The position numbers and the translations under genes are program-made. Shown here piece after piece: positions 13,700 through 21,368 of a DNA stretch of 22,064 nucleotides (position 1 is the first letter of the stretch; each line of letters opens with the position of its first letter). Origin of the DNA: CAZONU01 sp965370045 (lineage in GTDB: Bacteria; Planctomycetota; SZUA-567; JAKLDR01); NCBI GenBank assembly GCA_965370045.1, contig CBDUSI010000077.1, positions 1-22,064 on the forward strand, read 5' to 3'. A model generated the notes under the pieces. It saw only the letters and a program-made list of their open reading frames with translations, did not search any database and was not told where the DNA came from.

Positions 13700-14893
13700 A
13701 TGACCGAAGAGAAGGGCTTCTTCGCGCAGCTCACTCCCCCGGGCGAGGGGGGTATCGCCGTCTTCCGCGTGGAGGGCCGGGGCGCGCGCGCGGCGCTGGC
13801 CGCCGCGGTGAGTTCGGGACGCATTGGCAGCCTGGCGCCCGGCGAGCTGGCTTACGGGAAGCTCCTGGCCGAGGACGGCTCCGTGCTGGACGAGGTGATT
13901 GTCGCCGCTCTGCCGGACGGCGAGGGTTTTGAGCTCAACTGCCACGCCGGCGGCGCTGCCGCCGCAGCCGCGGCCGAGCGTCTGTCCGGCCTGGGATTGG
14001 CCCGTCGCGTTCTCCCATCCGAGGCGGGATTGTCCCCGTTGGAGAGAGACTTCCGGGACGCCCTGGCCGGCGTCCGCACCCGGCGCCAACTCACCGCGCT
14101 GTGCGCTGCGCGCGGGGTGCTCTCCGCCGCGCTGGAGGGTGCTCGGGAGGCGCTGGGGGACGTGGCTCACTGGCAGGTGGCCGCCGAGGCGCTGGGCCGT
14201 GCCCTGAGAGAGAGCGAGCGGCTGGATCGCCTGCTGGCGACGCACCGCGCGGTCATCGCCGGACCGGTCAACGCCGGCAAGAGCGCGCTTTTCAACCATC
14301 TGGCCGGAGCCGACCGGGCCATCACCAGCCCGCATCCGGGCACCACCCGCGACGCGGTCGAGGCCGCCGCCGCGCTTCGGGGCCTGTCGGTGGAGCTGGT
14401 CGACACCGCCGGGCTAGGGACCCCCGGGGAAGGAGAGCTTGCCCGGCGTTCCGAGGAGGTGGCCCGCCGTCGCGCCGCCGGCGCCGAGCTGGTCCTGGCG
14501 GTCATCGACGGCTCCCGTCCGCCGGAGGGGAACGACCGTGGGGAGTTCGAGAGACTTCTCGATAGTGCCCCCGGGCCGGTCCTGGTCGTCGTCAACAAGT
14601 CCGATTTGCCCGCCGCCCCCCAGGCGCTGCGCATGGCCTCGGAATTGAGCGGCGGAGGGGATATCTGCGTCTCCGCGCGGGCCGGAGCGGGCATGGAAGG
14701 ACTGCTCGGGGCGATGGAGAAAGCGCTGCTCCCCGACCCGCCGGCCGGGCGAGCCGCGGCTTTCGGCGGGGCTGCCCGCAGAGGGCTCGCCAGAGCGTAC
14801 ACTTGCGCCGAGCGGGCTATTGTGGAAAATGACGGGACGGCAGCCGCCGAGGCCGCCGGGGTTCTGAGAGCCGTGCTGGGGGGGGCCGCTTGA
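13700..14893 (+). CDS. MnmE-like GTPase paralogue lacking the C-terminal CxGK motif
   Basis: This 397-residue protein resembles MnmE but is shortened. An N-terminal remnant (FAQLTPPGEGGIAVFRVEG and FELNCHAGG) recalls the folate-binding domain, but the conserved GEFT...NGK...QAEAV segment is reduced to a short helical stretch. The G domain is intact: GPVNAGKS (188-195), TTRD (215-218), DTAG (235-238) and NKSD (299-302). The C-terminus ends in VLRAVLGGAA with no FCxGK, so it should not catalyse MnmE-type tRNA modification. A full MnmE is encoded at 8593-9981. It starts 7 bp after coaX, and its stop overlaps the pyrB start. A run of eight G (14878-14885) lies just before the stop. The role is unknown; GTP binding is well supported. 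Confidence 0.88.
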   Translation: MTEEKGFFAQLTPPGEGGIAVFRVEGRGARAALAAAVSSGRIGSLAPGELAYGKLLAEDGSVLDEVIVAALPDGEGFELNCHAGGAAAAAAAERLSGLGLARRVLPSEAGLSPLERDFRDALAGVRTRRQLTALCAARGVLSAALEGAREALGDVAHWQVAAEALGRALRESERLDRLLATHRAVIAGPVNAGKSALFNHLAGADRAITSPHPGTTRDAVEAAAALRGLSVELVDTAGLGTPGEGELARRSEEVARRRAAGAELVLAVIDGSRPPEGNDRGEFERLLDSAPGPVLVVVNKSDLPAAPQALRMASELSGGGDICVSARAGAGMEGLLGAMEKALLPDPPAGRAAAFGGAARRGLARAYTCAERAIVENDGTAAAEAAGVLRAVLGGAA

Positions 14894-15822
14894 CCTGGAG
14901 CCGCAAGCACCTGATAGGCCTTGAAGGCCTGACCCGCGAGGAGCTCACGGCAATCCTCGACGAGGCCCAGGCCCTGAAGCCGGTGGCGGTGGGACAGAAA
15001 CCGCGCCTCAAAGAATTGGCCGGCAAGACCGTGGTCAACCTCTTCTTCGAGGCCTCGACGCGCACCGCCCACTCCTTCGCGGCGGCCGCCAGGCGCCTGG
15101 GCGCCGAGACCGTCAACTTCACGGCAAAGTCCAGCTCGGCGGGCAAGGGCGAGAGCCTCACCGACACCGCCCGCAACCTGGAGGCCATCGGCGCCGACGT
15201 CTTCGTGGTCCGCCACTCGGCCGCCGGCGTGCCCCGCATTCTGGCCGAGCGCACCCGCGCCTCGGTGGTCAACGCCGGCGACGGCCAGCACGAGCACCCC
15301 ACCCAGGGCCTGCTCGACATCTACACGGTCCGCGAGGAGCTGGGACACATCGAGGGCCTGACCGTGGGCATCCTGGGGGACATCCGCCACAGCCGGGTGG
15401 CCCGCAGCAACCTGTGGGGGCTGAAGGCCCTCGGCGCGCGGGTGGTGCTCATCGGCCCGCCCACGCTGCTGCCTCGGGAACTGGCGCACTGCGGCGCGGA
15501 GCTCAGCGAGGATCTGGACGCCGTGCTCCCCGATCTCGACGTGGTCAACGTCCTGCGCCTCCAGCTGGAGCGGCAGGAGGCCAGCTTCCTGCCCAGCCTG
15601 CGGGAGTACGCGCGGGTCTGGGGGCTGAACGCCGAGCGGCTGTCCAGGGCCAAGCCCGGCCTGGTGGTCATGCATCCCGGGCCCACCAACCGCGGCGTGG
15701 AGATCACCCCGGAGGTGGCCGACGGGCCGCGCTCGGTTATCCTCCGGCAGGTGGCCAACGGCGTGGCCGTGCGCATGGCGGTGCTCAAGCTGGTCCTCGG
15801 CGCCGCGGGAGGGTCGGGATAG
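14890..15822 (+). CDS. pyrB: Aspartate carbamoyltransferase, catalytic subunit
   Basis: PyrB joins carbamoyl phosphate and aspartate in pyrimidine synthesis. The 310-residue length is normal. Visible motifs are FFEASTRT (52-59, carbamoyl-phosphate loop), SSSAGKGESLTDTARNLEAI, HEHPTQGLLDIYT, NVLRLQLERQ (aspartate binding) and VMHPGPTNRGVEI. The second arginine of STRTR is alanine at residue 60, an unusual change next to the active site. It starts at a TTG overlapping the TGA of the upstream gene and abuts pyrC through TAGTG. No regulatory pyrI gene is adjacent. Confidence 0.95.
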   Translation: MTWSRKHLIGLEGLTREELTAILDEAQALKPVAVGQKPRLKELAGKTVVNLFFEASTRTAHSFAAAARRLGAETVNFTAKSSSAGKGESLTDTARNLEAIGADVFVVRHSAAGVPRILAERTRASVVNAGDGQHEHPTQGLLDIYTVREELGHIEGLTVGILGDIRHSRVARSNLWGLKALGARVVLIGPPTLLPRELAHCGAELSEDLDAVLPDLDVVNVLRLQLERQEASFLPSLREYARVWGLNAERLSRAKPGLVVMHPGPTNRGVEITPEVADGPRSVILRQVANGVAVRMAVLKLVLGAAGGSG

Positions 15823-17096
15823 TGGCTGAGCTGGCCATACGCGGCGGGCGGGTGCTGGACCCCGCGCAGAACCTGGACCGCATAACCGACCTGCTGCTCT
15901 CCGGCGGGCGGGTGGCCGAGATCGGTGACGGCCTGAGCGCTGATCGGGAAATTGACGCCCGCGGTCTGGTGGTGGTGCCCGGCCTGATTGACGTGCACGC
16001 CCACCTGCGCGAGCCGGGGCTGCCCAGCGAGGAGACCATCGCCACCGGCGCGGCCGCGGCGGTGTCCGGCGGCTTCACCACCATGCTGTGCATGCCCAAC
16101 ACCGACCCGCCGCTGGACAGCCCGGCGGCGGTGGCCTACGTTTACATGCAGGCCGCCCGCGCGGGGCTGGCCAACGTCTTCCCGGTGGCCTGCGTCACCA
16201 AGGGCCGGGCCGGGAAGCAGCTCGCCGAGCTGCGCGCCCTGGCCGACGCCGGGGCGGTGGCCTTCAGCGACGACGGCGACTGGATAGCCTCGGCGCGGTT
16301 GATGAGGCAGGCCCTGGAGTACGCCCGACCGCTGGGTCTTCCGCTCCTGGCCCACTGCGAGGAGACCGAGCTGGTCGCCGGCGGGGTCATGAACGAGGGC
16401 GCGGTCAGCGCGCGGCTGGGGCTTCCCGGCCGGCCGGCCTCGGCCGAGGAGATAGCAGTCGCCCGGGACATCCGCCTGGCCGAGGAGGTCGGCGGACGCC
16501 TGCACGTTTGCCACGTTTCTACGTCCGGGAGCGTGGAGCTGGTCCGCGCCGCCAAGCGCCGGGGACTGGCGGTGACCTGCGAGGCCGCGCCGCACCACCT
16601 GGTGCTCACCGACGAGGTGATGAGCGCCTGCAATCCGATCTTCAAGGTCAATCCGCCGCTGAGGACCGACGAGGACTGCCGCGCGCTGGCCGAGGGCTTG
16701 GCCGACGGGACGGTCGACGCGGTGGCCACCGACCACGCGCCCCACGCTCCGGAGGAGAAGGAGGGGGACATCCTGGCCGCGCCGGCGGGCATGGTCGGCC
16801 TGGAGACCGCCCTGTCCCTGGTGCTCGATCGCCTGGTGGACACCGGCCTGATAGAGTTGGGCGTCGCGGTTTACCGCATGACCGCGGGCCCCGCGACCGC
16901 CCTGGGGCTGCTGCCCCGGGGCACGCTGCGGCCGGGCGCACCGGCGGACGTGACCGTATTCGATCCCGAGCAGCGCTGGTACGTGGACCCCGCCGCGTTC
17001 CGCACCCCGGGCGCCGGCTCGCCCTTCGCCGGGTGGGAGCTCAAGGGCCGCACGGTCCTCACCGTAGTGGGCGGTGAGGTCAAGTTCCAACTGTAA
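15822..17096 (+). CDS. pyrC: Dihydroorotase
   Basis: PyrC cyclises carbamoyl aspartate to dihydroorotate. The 424-residue protein is of the multidomain (type I) class. Metal-binding residues are all present: DVHAHLREPG, FSDDGDW, AHCEET, CHVSTSG and ATDHAPHAPEEK. It should therefore be an active enzyme rather than the inactive PyrC-like partner found with some ATCases. A GTG start at 15822 overlaps the last base of the pyrB stop, so the two are translationally coupled. Only 14 bp separate it from the HD-GYP gene. Confidence 0.95.
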   Translation: MAELAIRGGRVLDPAQNLDRITDLLLSGGRVAEIGDGLSADREIDARGLVVVPGLIDVHAHLREPGLPSEETIATGAAAAVSGGFTTMLCMPNTDPPLDSPAAVAYVYMQAARAGLANVFPVACVTKGRAGKQLAELRALADAGAVAFSDDGDWIASARLMRQALEYARPLGLPLLAHCEETELVAGGVMNEGAVSARLGLPGRPASAEEIAVARDIRLAEEVGGRLHVCHVSTSGSVELVRAAKRRGLAVTCEAAPHHLVLTDEVMSACNPIFKVNPPLRTDEDCRALAEGLADGTVDAVATDHAPHAPEEKEGDILAAPAGMVGLETALSLVLDRLVDTGLIELGVAVYRMTAGPATALGLLPRGTLRPGAPADVTVFDPEQRWYVDPAAFRTPGAGSPFAGWELKGRTVLTVVGGEVKFQL

Positions 17097-17110
17097 TCGA
17101 GGGCTGTTCG

Positions 17111-18646
17111 GTGGAGCAACTGAAGATATCGCAACTGAAAGCCGGCGCGCCTCTTGCCCAGCCTCTCTTTCACTCCAGCGGCGAGACGCTGCTCGGCGCC
17201 GGCCGGATTGTCACTTCGGACGTCCTGCGCATGATCGAGGAGGCCGGGATAGAGGAGGTCCTGCGTCCCGAGCCCGGGGAGGATCCCGGCGAGTTCGTTC
17301 ACGACGCGAAGAACCTGGTCATGTCGGTGAGCGAGCTCAACGTCGGCCAGCGCATGACCCAGCCGGTTTTCGACGGTAGCGGGGCGCTGCTGGTGGAGGC
17401 CGGCTCGGTGGTCAGCGAGCGGATGGCCACCGGCCTCCGGCGCCGGGGCGTGGAAAGGATCTACGTGCGCAAGAGCACCAAGGAACTGGGGCTCGGCAAG
17501 GTGCAGGCCTTCCGCCGCGCGCTGCGCAGGATGACGGCCAGCCGCCCGGAATCGATTCGCGAGGAGATCGACGCCTCGCGGCGCATCAAGCCCGAGGACT
17601 GCACGGCTCGGACCATCGACCAGATGATCGACGCCGTGGGGGAGATTGCCGTTCCTCGGGGACGCAACGCCCTGCTGCAGGAAATGAAGACCCAGGATCC
17701 TCTAGCGGCCCGGGAGCAGGTGTCCAAGGACGGTTTTCTGGTTATGTACGAGGAAACCGTGGGCAGCGCCTCCAAGATGCTGAGAACCTTCGAGAACAAC
17801 CGGGAGGTCGACGAGGCGGAAATCGGCGCTCGGACCCGGGCAATGGTCGGCGGGTTGATCGAGGACCGCGATCTGCTGCTCAACCTTTCGACCCTCAAGA
17901 CAGATTACAACTACCTGGTGGGACACTCGCTGGGCACGACGGTGCTGTCCATCGCCGTGGCCGCAGCGGCGGGTTACAGCCAGAAGATGGTCCTGGAACT
18001 GGGCTACGCCGCCTACCTCCACGACATCGGCATGCTCCGGGTCCCCAAGGAGGTGATTGGCAAGTCCGGCAAACTGACCGGGGCGGAAATGCGGCAGGTA
18101 CAGCGCCACCCCTTCCACGGCCTGGACATGCTCCAGCGGCTGGTGGGACGGCGCAGCGGACTGGCCGGGACCATCCCCATCGTGGCCTACCAGTCTCACG
18201 AGAGGGAGAACGGCTCGGGCTACCCCAAGGGCCGCAAGGGTCGGGTCATCCACGACTTCGCGAAGATGCTGAGCGTCTGCGACGCCTACGAAGCCATGAC
18301 CAGCCGGCGTCCCTGGCGGGAGGCCATGCTGCCCTACAAAGCCATGGAGCAGCTGGTCCTGCTGGCCGCCCGCAAGGTGTTCTCTCCAGAGATGGTCAAG
18401 GCGCTGCTGCGCTGCCTCTCGCTCTTCCCCATCGGGAGCTGGGTGGAGCTTTCCGACCAGTCCGTCGCTCGAGTGGTGGCCGGCAGCGAGCACGACTACA
18501 CCCGCCCGGTGGTCAGCGTGGTGTTTCGCAAGGGAGAGCGTATCGCCGAGCCGCAGCGGATCAGCCTCGCGGAGGAGACGGACGTCACCGTCGTGCGCCC
18601 CATTCCGGCGCCGGAGGACGGCCAGGACCTGATGGAGGGATTTTGA
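17111..18646 (+). CDS. HD-GYP domain protein with two N-terminal tandem repeats
   Basis: HD-GYP proteins are usually c-di-GMP phosphodiesterases. The 511-residue protein has two similar N-terminal modules (about 5-53 and 76-121, of the type LxxGxxxxQPxFxxSGxxLLxAG). A helical linker follows, then the HD-GYP core at about 265-450: H272, HD at 304-305, H333 and GSGYP at 368-372. The usual HHExxxGxGYP reads SHERENGSGYP, so the first histidine of that pair is serine (362) and a metal ligand may be lost. The C-terminus (about 430-500) looks like a small beta domain. It starts at a GTG and its stop overlaps the start of the response-regulator gene, so the two products probably work together. No membrane segment is seen. 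Confidence 0.9.
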   Translation: MEQLKISQLKAGAPLAQPLFHSSGETLLGAGRIVTSDVLRMIEEAGIEEVLRPEPGEDPGEFVHDAKNLVMSVSELNVGQRMTQPVFDGSGALLVEAGSVVSERMATGLRRRGVERIYVRKSTKELGLGKVQAFRRALRRMTASRPESIREEIDASRRIKPEDCTARTIDQMIDAVGEIAVPRGRNALLQEMKTQDPLAAREQVSKDGFLVMYEETVGSASKMLRTFENNREVDEAEIGARTRAMVGGLIEDRDLLLNLSTLKTDYNYLVGHSLGTTVLSIAVAAAAGYSQKMVLELGYAAYLHDIGMLRVPKEVIGKSGKLTGAEMRQVQRHPFHGLDMLQRLVGRRSGLAGTIPIVAYQSHERENGSGYPKGRKGRVIHDFAKMLSVCDAYEAMTSRRPWREAMLPYKAMEQLVLLAARKVFSPEMVKALLRCLSLFPIGSWVELSDQSVARVVAGSEHDYTRPVVSVVFRKGERIAEPQRISLAEETDVTVVRPIPAPEDGQDLMEGF

Positions 18647-19038
18647 TGACCGCCGTCGCGCCGCGGGTACTGGTCATCGACGACGAGGAGAACTTCCGCC
18701 GGGTAATGGTCGATTTCCTGGGCGGCCGGGGTTGCCATGTGGAGGTCGCCGGGGACGGCCTGGAGGGCTTCCGACGGGCCAGCCGCGAGCGCTTCGACGT
18801 GATCACCGTGGACATCAACATGCCGGGGACCAACGGTGTCGAGGCCCTGCGCAGCCTGCAGATGATTGAGAACTCCGCCAAGCTGATAGTCATCAGCGGA
18901 TACGTCACCGATGAGATCGCCGCCGACTGCCGCGAGGCCGGTGCCGACGCAGTGCTGGCCAAGCCGGTGAAGCTGGGTCACCTTGGCGAGATCGTCGACG
19001 AACTGCTGCTGGGCAAGGATGCCGCGTCCGCCCGGTGA
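18646..19038 (+). CDS. Stand-alone response regulator receiver protein
   Basis: This 130-residue protein is a single CheY-like receiver domain: acidic pair D12-D13, phospho-acceptor D56 (ITVDINMPG), S84 and K106 (AKPVK). There is no output domain, so it probably acts by protein contact. The ATG at 18646 overlaps the TGA of the HD-GYP gene (TGATG), which is stronger evidence than the TTG at 18643. No histidine kinase is in the window. Coupling with the HD-GYP gene suggests that the receiver controls it or relays phosphate to another partner; this is inference. Confidence 0.92.
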   Translation: MTAVAPRVLVIDDEENFRRVMVDFLGGRGCHVEVAGDGLEGFRRASRERFDVITVDINMPGTNGVEALRSLQMIENSAKLIVISGYVTDEIAADCREAGADAVLAKPVKLGHLGEIVDELLLGKDAASAR

Positions 19039-19053
19039 CGCTGGTCCTCTCTG

Positions 19054-19749
19054 ATGAGCCCGAAGTTCAAGAAGATCAGACAGGAGTTCTTCGAGCACCT
19101 GCCTTACACGGTCTTCAGCGTGGCCGCGGGCCTGGTGATCCTGGGATTCATGACCTACGCGGCCATGATCACCGCCCCGGCGGGCGCGTCAGGTGCGGCC
19201 AATCCCCATTTCGCCCCCGCGGCGCGGGTGGTGTTCCACGTCTTTCACCCGCTGCACGTATTCTTCAGCGCGGTGGCCACCGTGGCGATGTTCTGGAGGC
19301 ACGAGCGCCGCTGGCTCAAGGCCATCCTGGTGGGCACCCTCGGCGCGACAGTCATCTGCGGGCTCAGCGACATCTTTCTGCCCTATCTGGCCGGAGGGCT
19401 TCTCGGCGCGGGTGACATGGAGATACACGTCTGCATCGTGCACCGGCCTCAGATCGTCCTGCCCTTCCTGGCCGCCGGCGTGTTCCTGGGGCTGCTCCTG
19501 CCGGCGTCCACGCACAAGAGCACCATCTTCTCCCACGCTGCGCACGTGCTCGTCAGCAGCGTGGCGTCGATAATGTACCTCGTGGGTTTCGGGCTGACCA
19601 ACTGGGTGGCCGCCGTCGGGATGGTCTTCGTCTACATGGTGGTGGCCGTGATCGTTCCCTGCTGCACCAGCGATATACTCTTCCCGTTGCTTCTGACCGG
19701 GGAATGCTCCGGTTGTCTGGCCCATCCGCACGGCCAAGAGGAGGGCTGA
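19054..19749 (+). CDS. Six-helix membrane protein with internal duplication, unknown function
   Basis: I do not recognise this 231-residue protein. It has six hydrophobic segments (about 18-38, 60-80, 88-112, 132-151, 163-182 and 188-213). The two halves are related: H65-P-L-H68-VFFSAVATVAMF matches H161-A-A-H164-VLVSSVASIMYL, SDIFLP (105-110) matches SDILFP (206-211), and AAG...LG occurs in helices 1 and 4. A duplicated three-helix unit would give two antiparallel halves, as in many transporters. The repeated HxxH and the aspartates suggest metal binding, and the C-terminus has extra Cys/His (PCCTSD and GECSGCLAHPH). It starts 15 bp after the receiver gene, without a clear Shine-Dalgarno sequence. 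Confidence 0.8.
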   Translation: MSPKFKKIRQEFFEHLPYTVFSVAAGLVILGFMTYAAMITAPAGASGAANPHFAPAARVVFHVFHPLHVFFSAVATVAMFWRHERRWLKAILVGTLGATVICGLSDIFLPYLAGGLLGAGDMEIHVCIVHRPQIVLPFLAAGVFLGLLLPASTHKSTIFSHAAHVLVSSVASIMYLVGFGLTNWVAAVGMVFVYMVVAVIVPCCTSDILFPLLLTGECSGCLAHPHGQEEG

Positions 19750-19845
19750 GAGCGTATCACACGTGCTTTTCCTGCGGCTCGATTCGGCCAGCGCACTGTT
19801 CGGGTTACGGTCACCGCCGGCGAGATTCGAAAGGAATTTTTACAG

Positions 19846-19873
19846 TGGACATTTTCCCGCGGCGTCCTATAAT
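19846..19873 (+). promoter_or_regulatory. Candidate promoter for the XRE regulator
   Basis: TGGACA (19846-19851) and a perfect TATAAT (19868-19873) are separated by 16 bp. Transcription would start near 19880, leaving a leader of about 70 nt that contains a short ORF. The 202-bp gap after the membrane-protein gene holds nothing else that I can support. Confidence 0.55.
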
Positions 19874-19901
19874 TCCAGTGAGGGGCGGAAGTTCGTCTCA
19901 C

Positions 19902-19952
19902 ATGTTGCAGGGCATAGTCATGGCCGTAAGAAGCCAGCAGCGGAGGGGATAA
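19902..19952 (+). CDS. Short leader ORF coupled to the XRE gene
   Basis: The ORF MLQGIVMAVRSQQRRG (16 codons plus stop) ends with TAA at 19950-19952, whose last base is the first base of the XRE start codon (TAATG). A purine-rich GGGGCGGAAG lies upstream of its ATG; an internal ATG at 19920 would give a 10-residue version. The overlap is typical of translational coupling, although the XRE gene also has its own GGAGGGG site. The coding role is not proven. Confidence 0.35.
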   Translation: MLQGIVMAVRSQQRRG

Positions 19953-20341
19953 TGGACCAGAAGGTGATCGGCAGGAAGATTCGCGAACTTCGCTCCAAGA
20001 TGGGTCTGACCACTGTGACGCTGGCCAAGAAGGTGAAGCTCTCGCAGGCACAGGTATCGCGCCTGGAGAACGGCCTGCAGGGGTTCCGCAGCGCCACGCT
20101 TCTGAGATTCTCCAAAGTGCTGGGCGTCGCGCCCATCTACTTCTTCGTGGAGGGTGAGGATACTTCCACTAAGAAGGTCGCTGAGGAGTTGGAGGGCTAC
20201 GGCCTGACCCCCTCCAGAAACCTGCGCAAGGCGCTGGCCAACCCCGCGTTCCTGAAGTTCTCGGAGAAGTGCGCCAAGACCTTCAAGACCCACAAGAAGA
20301 ACCTGGTCAAGATGGAGAAAGCCGTCAATCGGGTGGGCTGA
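19952..20341 (+). CDS. XRE-family helix-turn-helix regulator
   Basis: This 129-residue protein has an N-terminal Cro/C1-type helix-turn-helix (about 5-62): IGRKIRELRSKMGLTTVTLA followed by LSQAQVSRLENG and a final helix ending VLGVAPIYFF. The C-terminal 65 residues are helical and Lys-rich (KCAKTFKTHKKNLVKMEKA), with no recognised sensor domain. The ATG at 19952 is chosen for its GGAGGGG site and because the domain begins there; the frame is open further upstream. It has its own TATAAT promoter and a coupled leader ORF. The next gene, a TPR lipoprotein, is 22 bp downstream and may be co-transcribed. The target is unknown. Confidence 0.9.
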   Translation: MDQKVIGRKIRELRSKMGLTTVTLAKKVKLSQAQVSRLENGLQGFRSATLLRFSKVLGVAPIYFFVEGEDTSTKKVAEELEGYGLTPSRNLRKALANPAFLKFSEKCAKTFKTHKKNLVKMEKAVNRVG

Positions 20342-20363
20342 CCTCCGCCGCGCCGCCGCGTCC

Positions 20364-21368
20364 ATGAGATTTCCCAGAGCGCCGCTCCGTTTCCGCTGGG
20401 CGGCGTTTCCATTGGCGCTGTGCCTGGCGGCCTGTGAGTTTGCGACTGCCGGCGAGAACGTCGGCAACCTGGCCGCCGCCGCCCGGCTGGCCGCCGAGGG
20501 CAAGCGCGAGGAAGCCCTCAAGCTCGTCGACAAGGCCGTTGCCGCCAAGCCCACCAGCATTCTCGCCCAGCGGCTCTACCAGGACCTGATGCTGGCCGCC
20601 GGCAAGCGCGAGGCGCTCATGGCCCGCTACCAGCGCGCCAGGAAGCGGAAGAAGAACCGCCGGCTGCTCGGCATCATCCGCTACCTCGAAGCCCGCGCGG
20701 GCACCGACCTCGCGGAGAAGCGCAAGAAGCTTGAGGCCCTGGCTCTCTCTCGGGGATTCGCTTTCTGGGCGGCCTACGATCTGGCGGCGGTCTGCACCGC
20801 GGCCGGCGATATGGCCGCCGCCGAGAAGCACGGCGGGGCCGCGCGGGACCTGCGACCCAGGGATGCGGACGTCCGCAACGTGCTGGCCAACGTCTACATG
20901 CAGGCGGGCAAGCTCAAGGAGGCCGAAGCCGAGATAAAGGAGGCCCTCAGACTGCGCCCCAAGTTCGCCCAGGCGCATTACAATCTGGGGCTGATTCGCG
21001 CGGCCGCGAAGAAGTACGAGGAGGCCGTCGCGCTCTTCCGCAAGGCCGCCGGGGAATCTCCCCGGTTTGCCGAGGCGCACAACAACATGGGACACTGCCT
21101 GGCGCGCCTGAACAGGCCGGACGAGGCCATCGCCGCCTACAAGAAGGCCATCGCGGCCAGGCCCGACTACGCCTCGGCCCATAACAACCTGGCGGTGGCC
21201 CAGTACCGCAAGAAGGACTACTGGTCCGCCTGGAAGTACTTGATGCTGGCCGAGAAGCACGGCCATGTCATCGCTCCGACCTTCAAGCGCGTGCTCAAGA
21301 AGAGGCTCTTTCCCGAGAAGAAATCCGAACCGAAGAAACCCGCCGGCAGCGCCCCGCCCGCGCTCTAA
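20364..21368 (+). CDS. TPR-repeat lipoprotein
   Basis: This 334-residue protein starts with a signal peptide and the lipobox LAAC (Cys24), so it is probably anchored in the outer or inner membrane facing the periplasm. Residues about 35-160 are helical and irregular. From about 165 to 300 there are at least four clear tetratricopeptide repeats, for example AHYNLGLIRAAAKKYEEAVA and AHNNMGHCLARLNRPDEAIA. The C-terminus is Lys/Pro-rich. TPR lipoproteins usually act as scaffolds for envelope complexes; no partner is evident here. It follows the XRE gene by 22 bp. Confidence 0.87.
   Translation: MRFPRAPLRFRWAAFPLALCLAACEFATAGENVGNLAAAARLAAEGKREEALKLVDKAVAAKPTSILAQRLYQDLMLAAGKREALMARYQRARKRKKNRRLLGIIRYLEARAGTDLAEKRKKLEALALSRGFAFWAAYDLAAVCTAAGDMAAAEKHGGAARDLRPRDADVRNVLANVYMQAGKLKEAEAEIKEALRLRPKFAQAHYNLGLIRAAAKKYEEAVALFRKAAGESPRFAEAHNNMGHCLARLNRPDEAIAAYKKAIAARPDYASAHNNLAVAQYRKKDYWSAWKYLMLAEKHGHVIAPTFKRVLKKRLFPEKKSEPKKPAGSAPPAL

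Noticed and set aside
14167..15675. Minus-strand frame of 502 codons opposite the MnmE-like gene and pyrB
   Set aside because: It is a shadow of two conserved genes in GC-rich DNA.
15321..17090. Long minus-strand frame (589 codons) opposite pyrB and pyrC
   Set aside because: It lies antisense to two clearly conserved enzymes and has a low-complexity, Arg/Gly/His-rich translation typical of GC-rich shadow frames.
19749..19790. Possible terminator after the membrane-protein gene
   Set aside because: I could not find arms that pair well; the short T-run alone is not enough.
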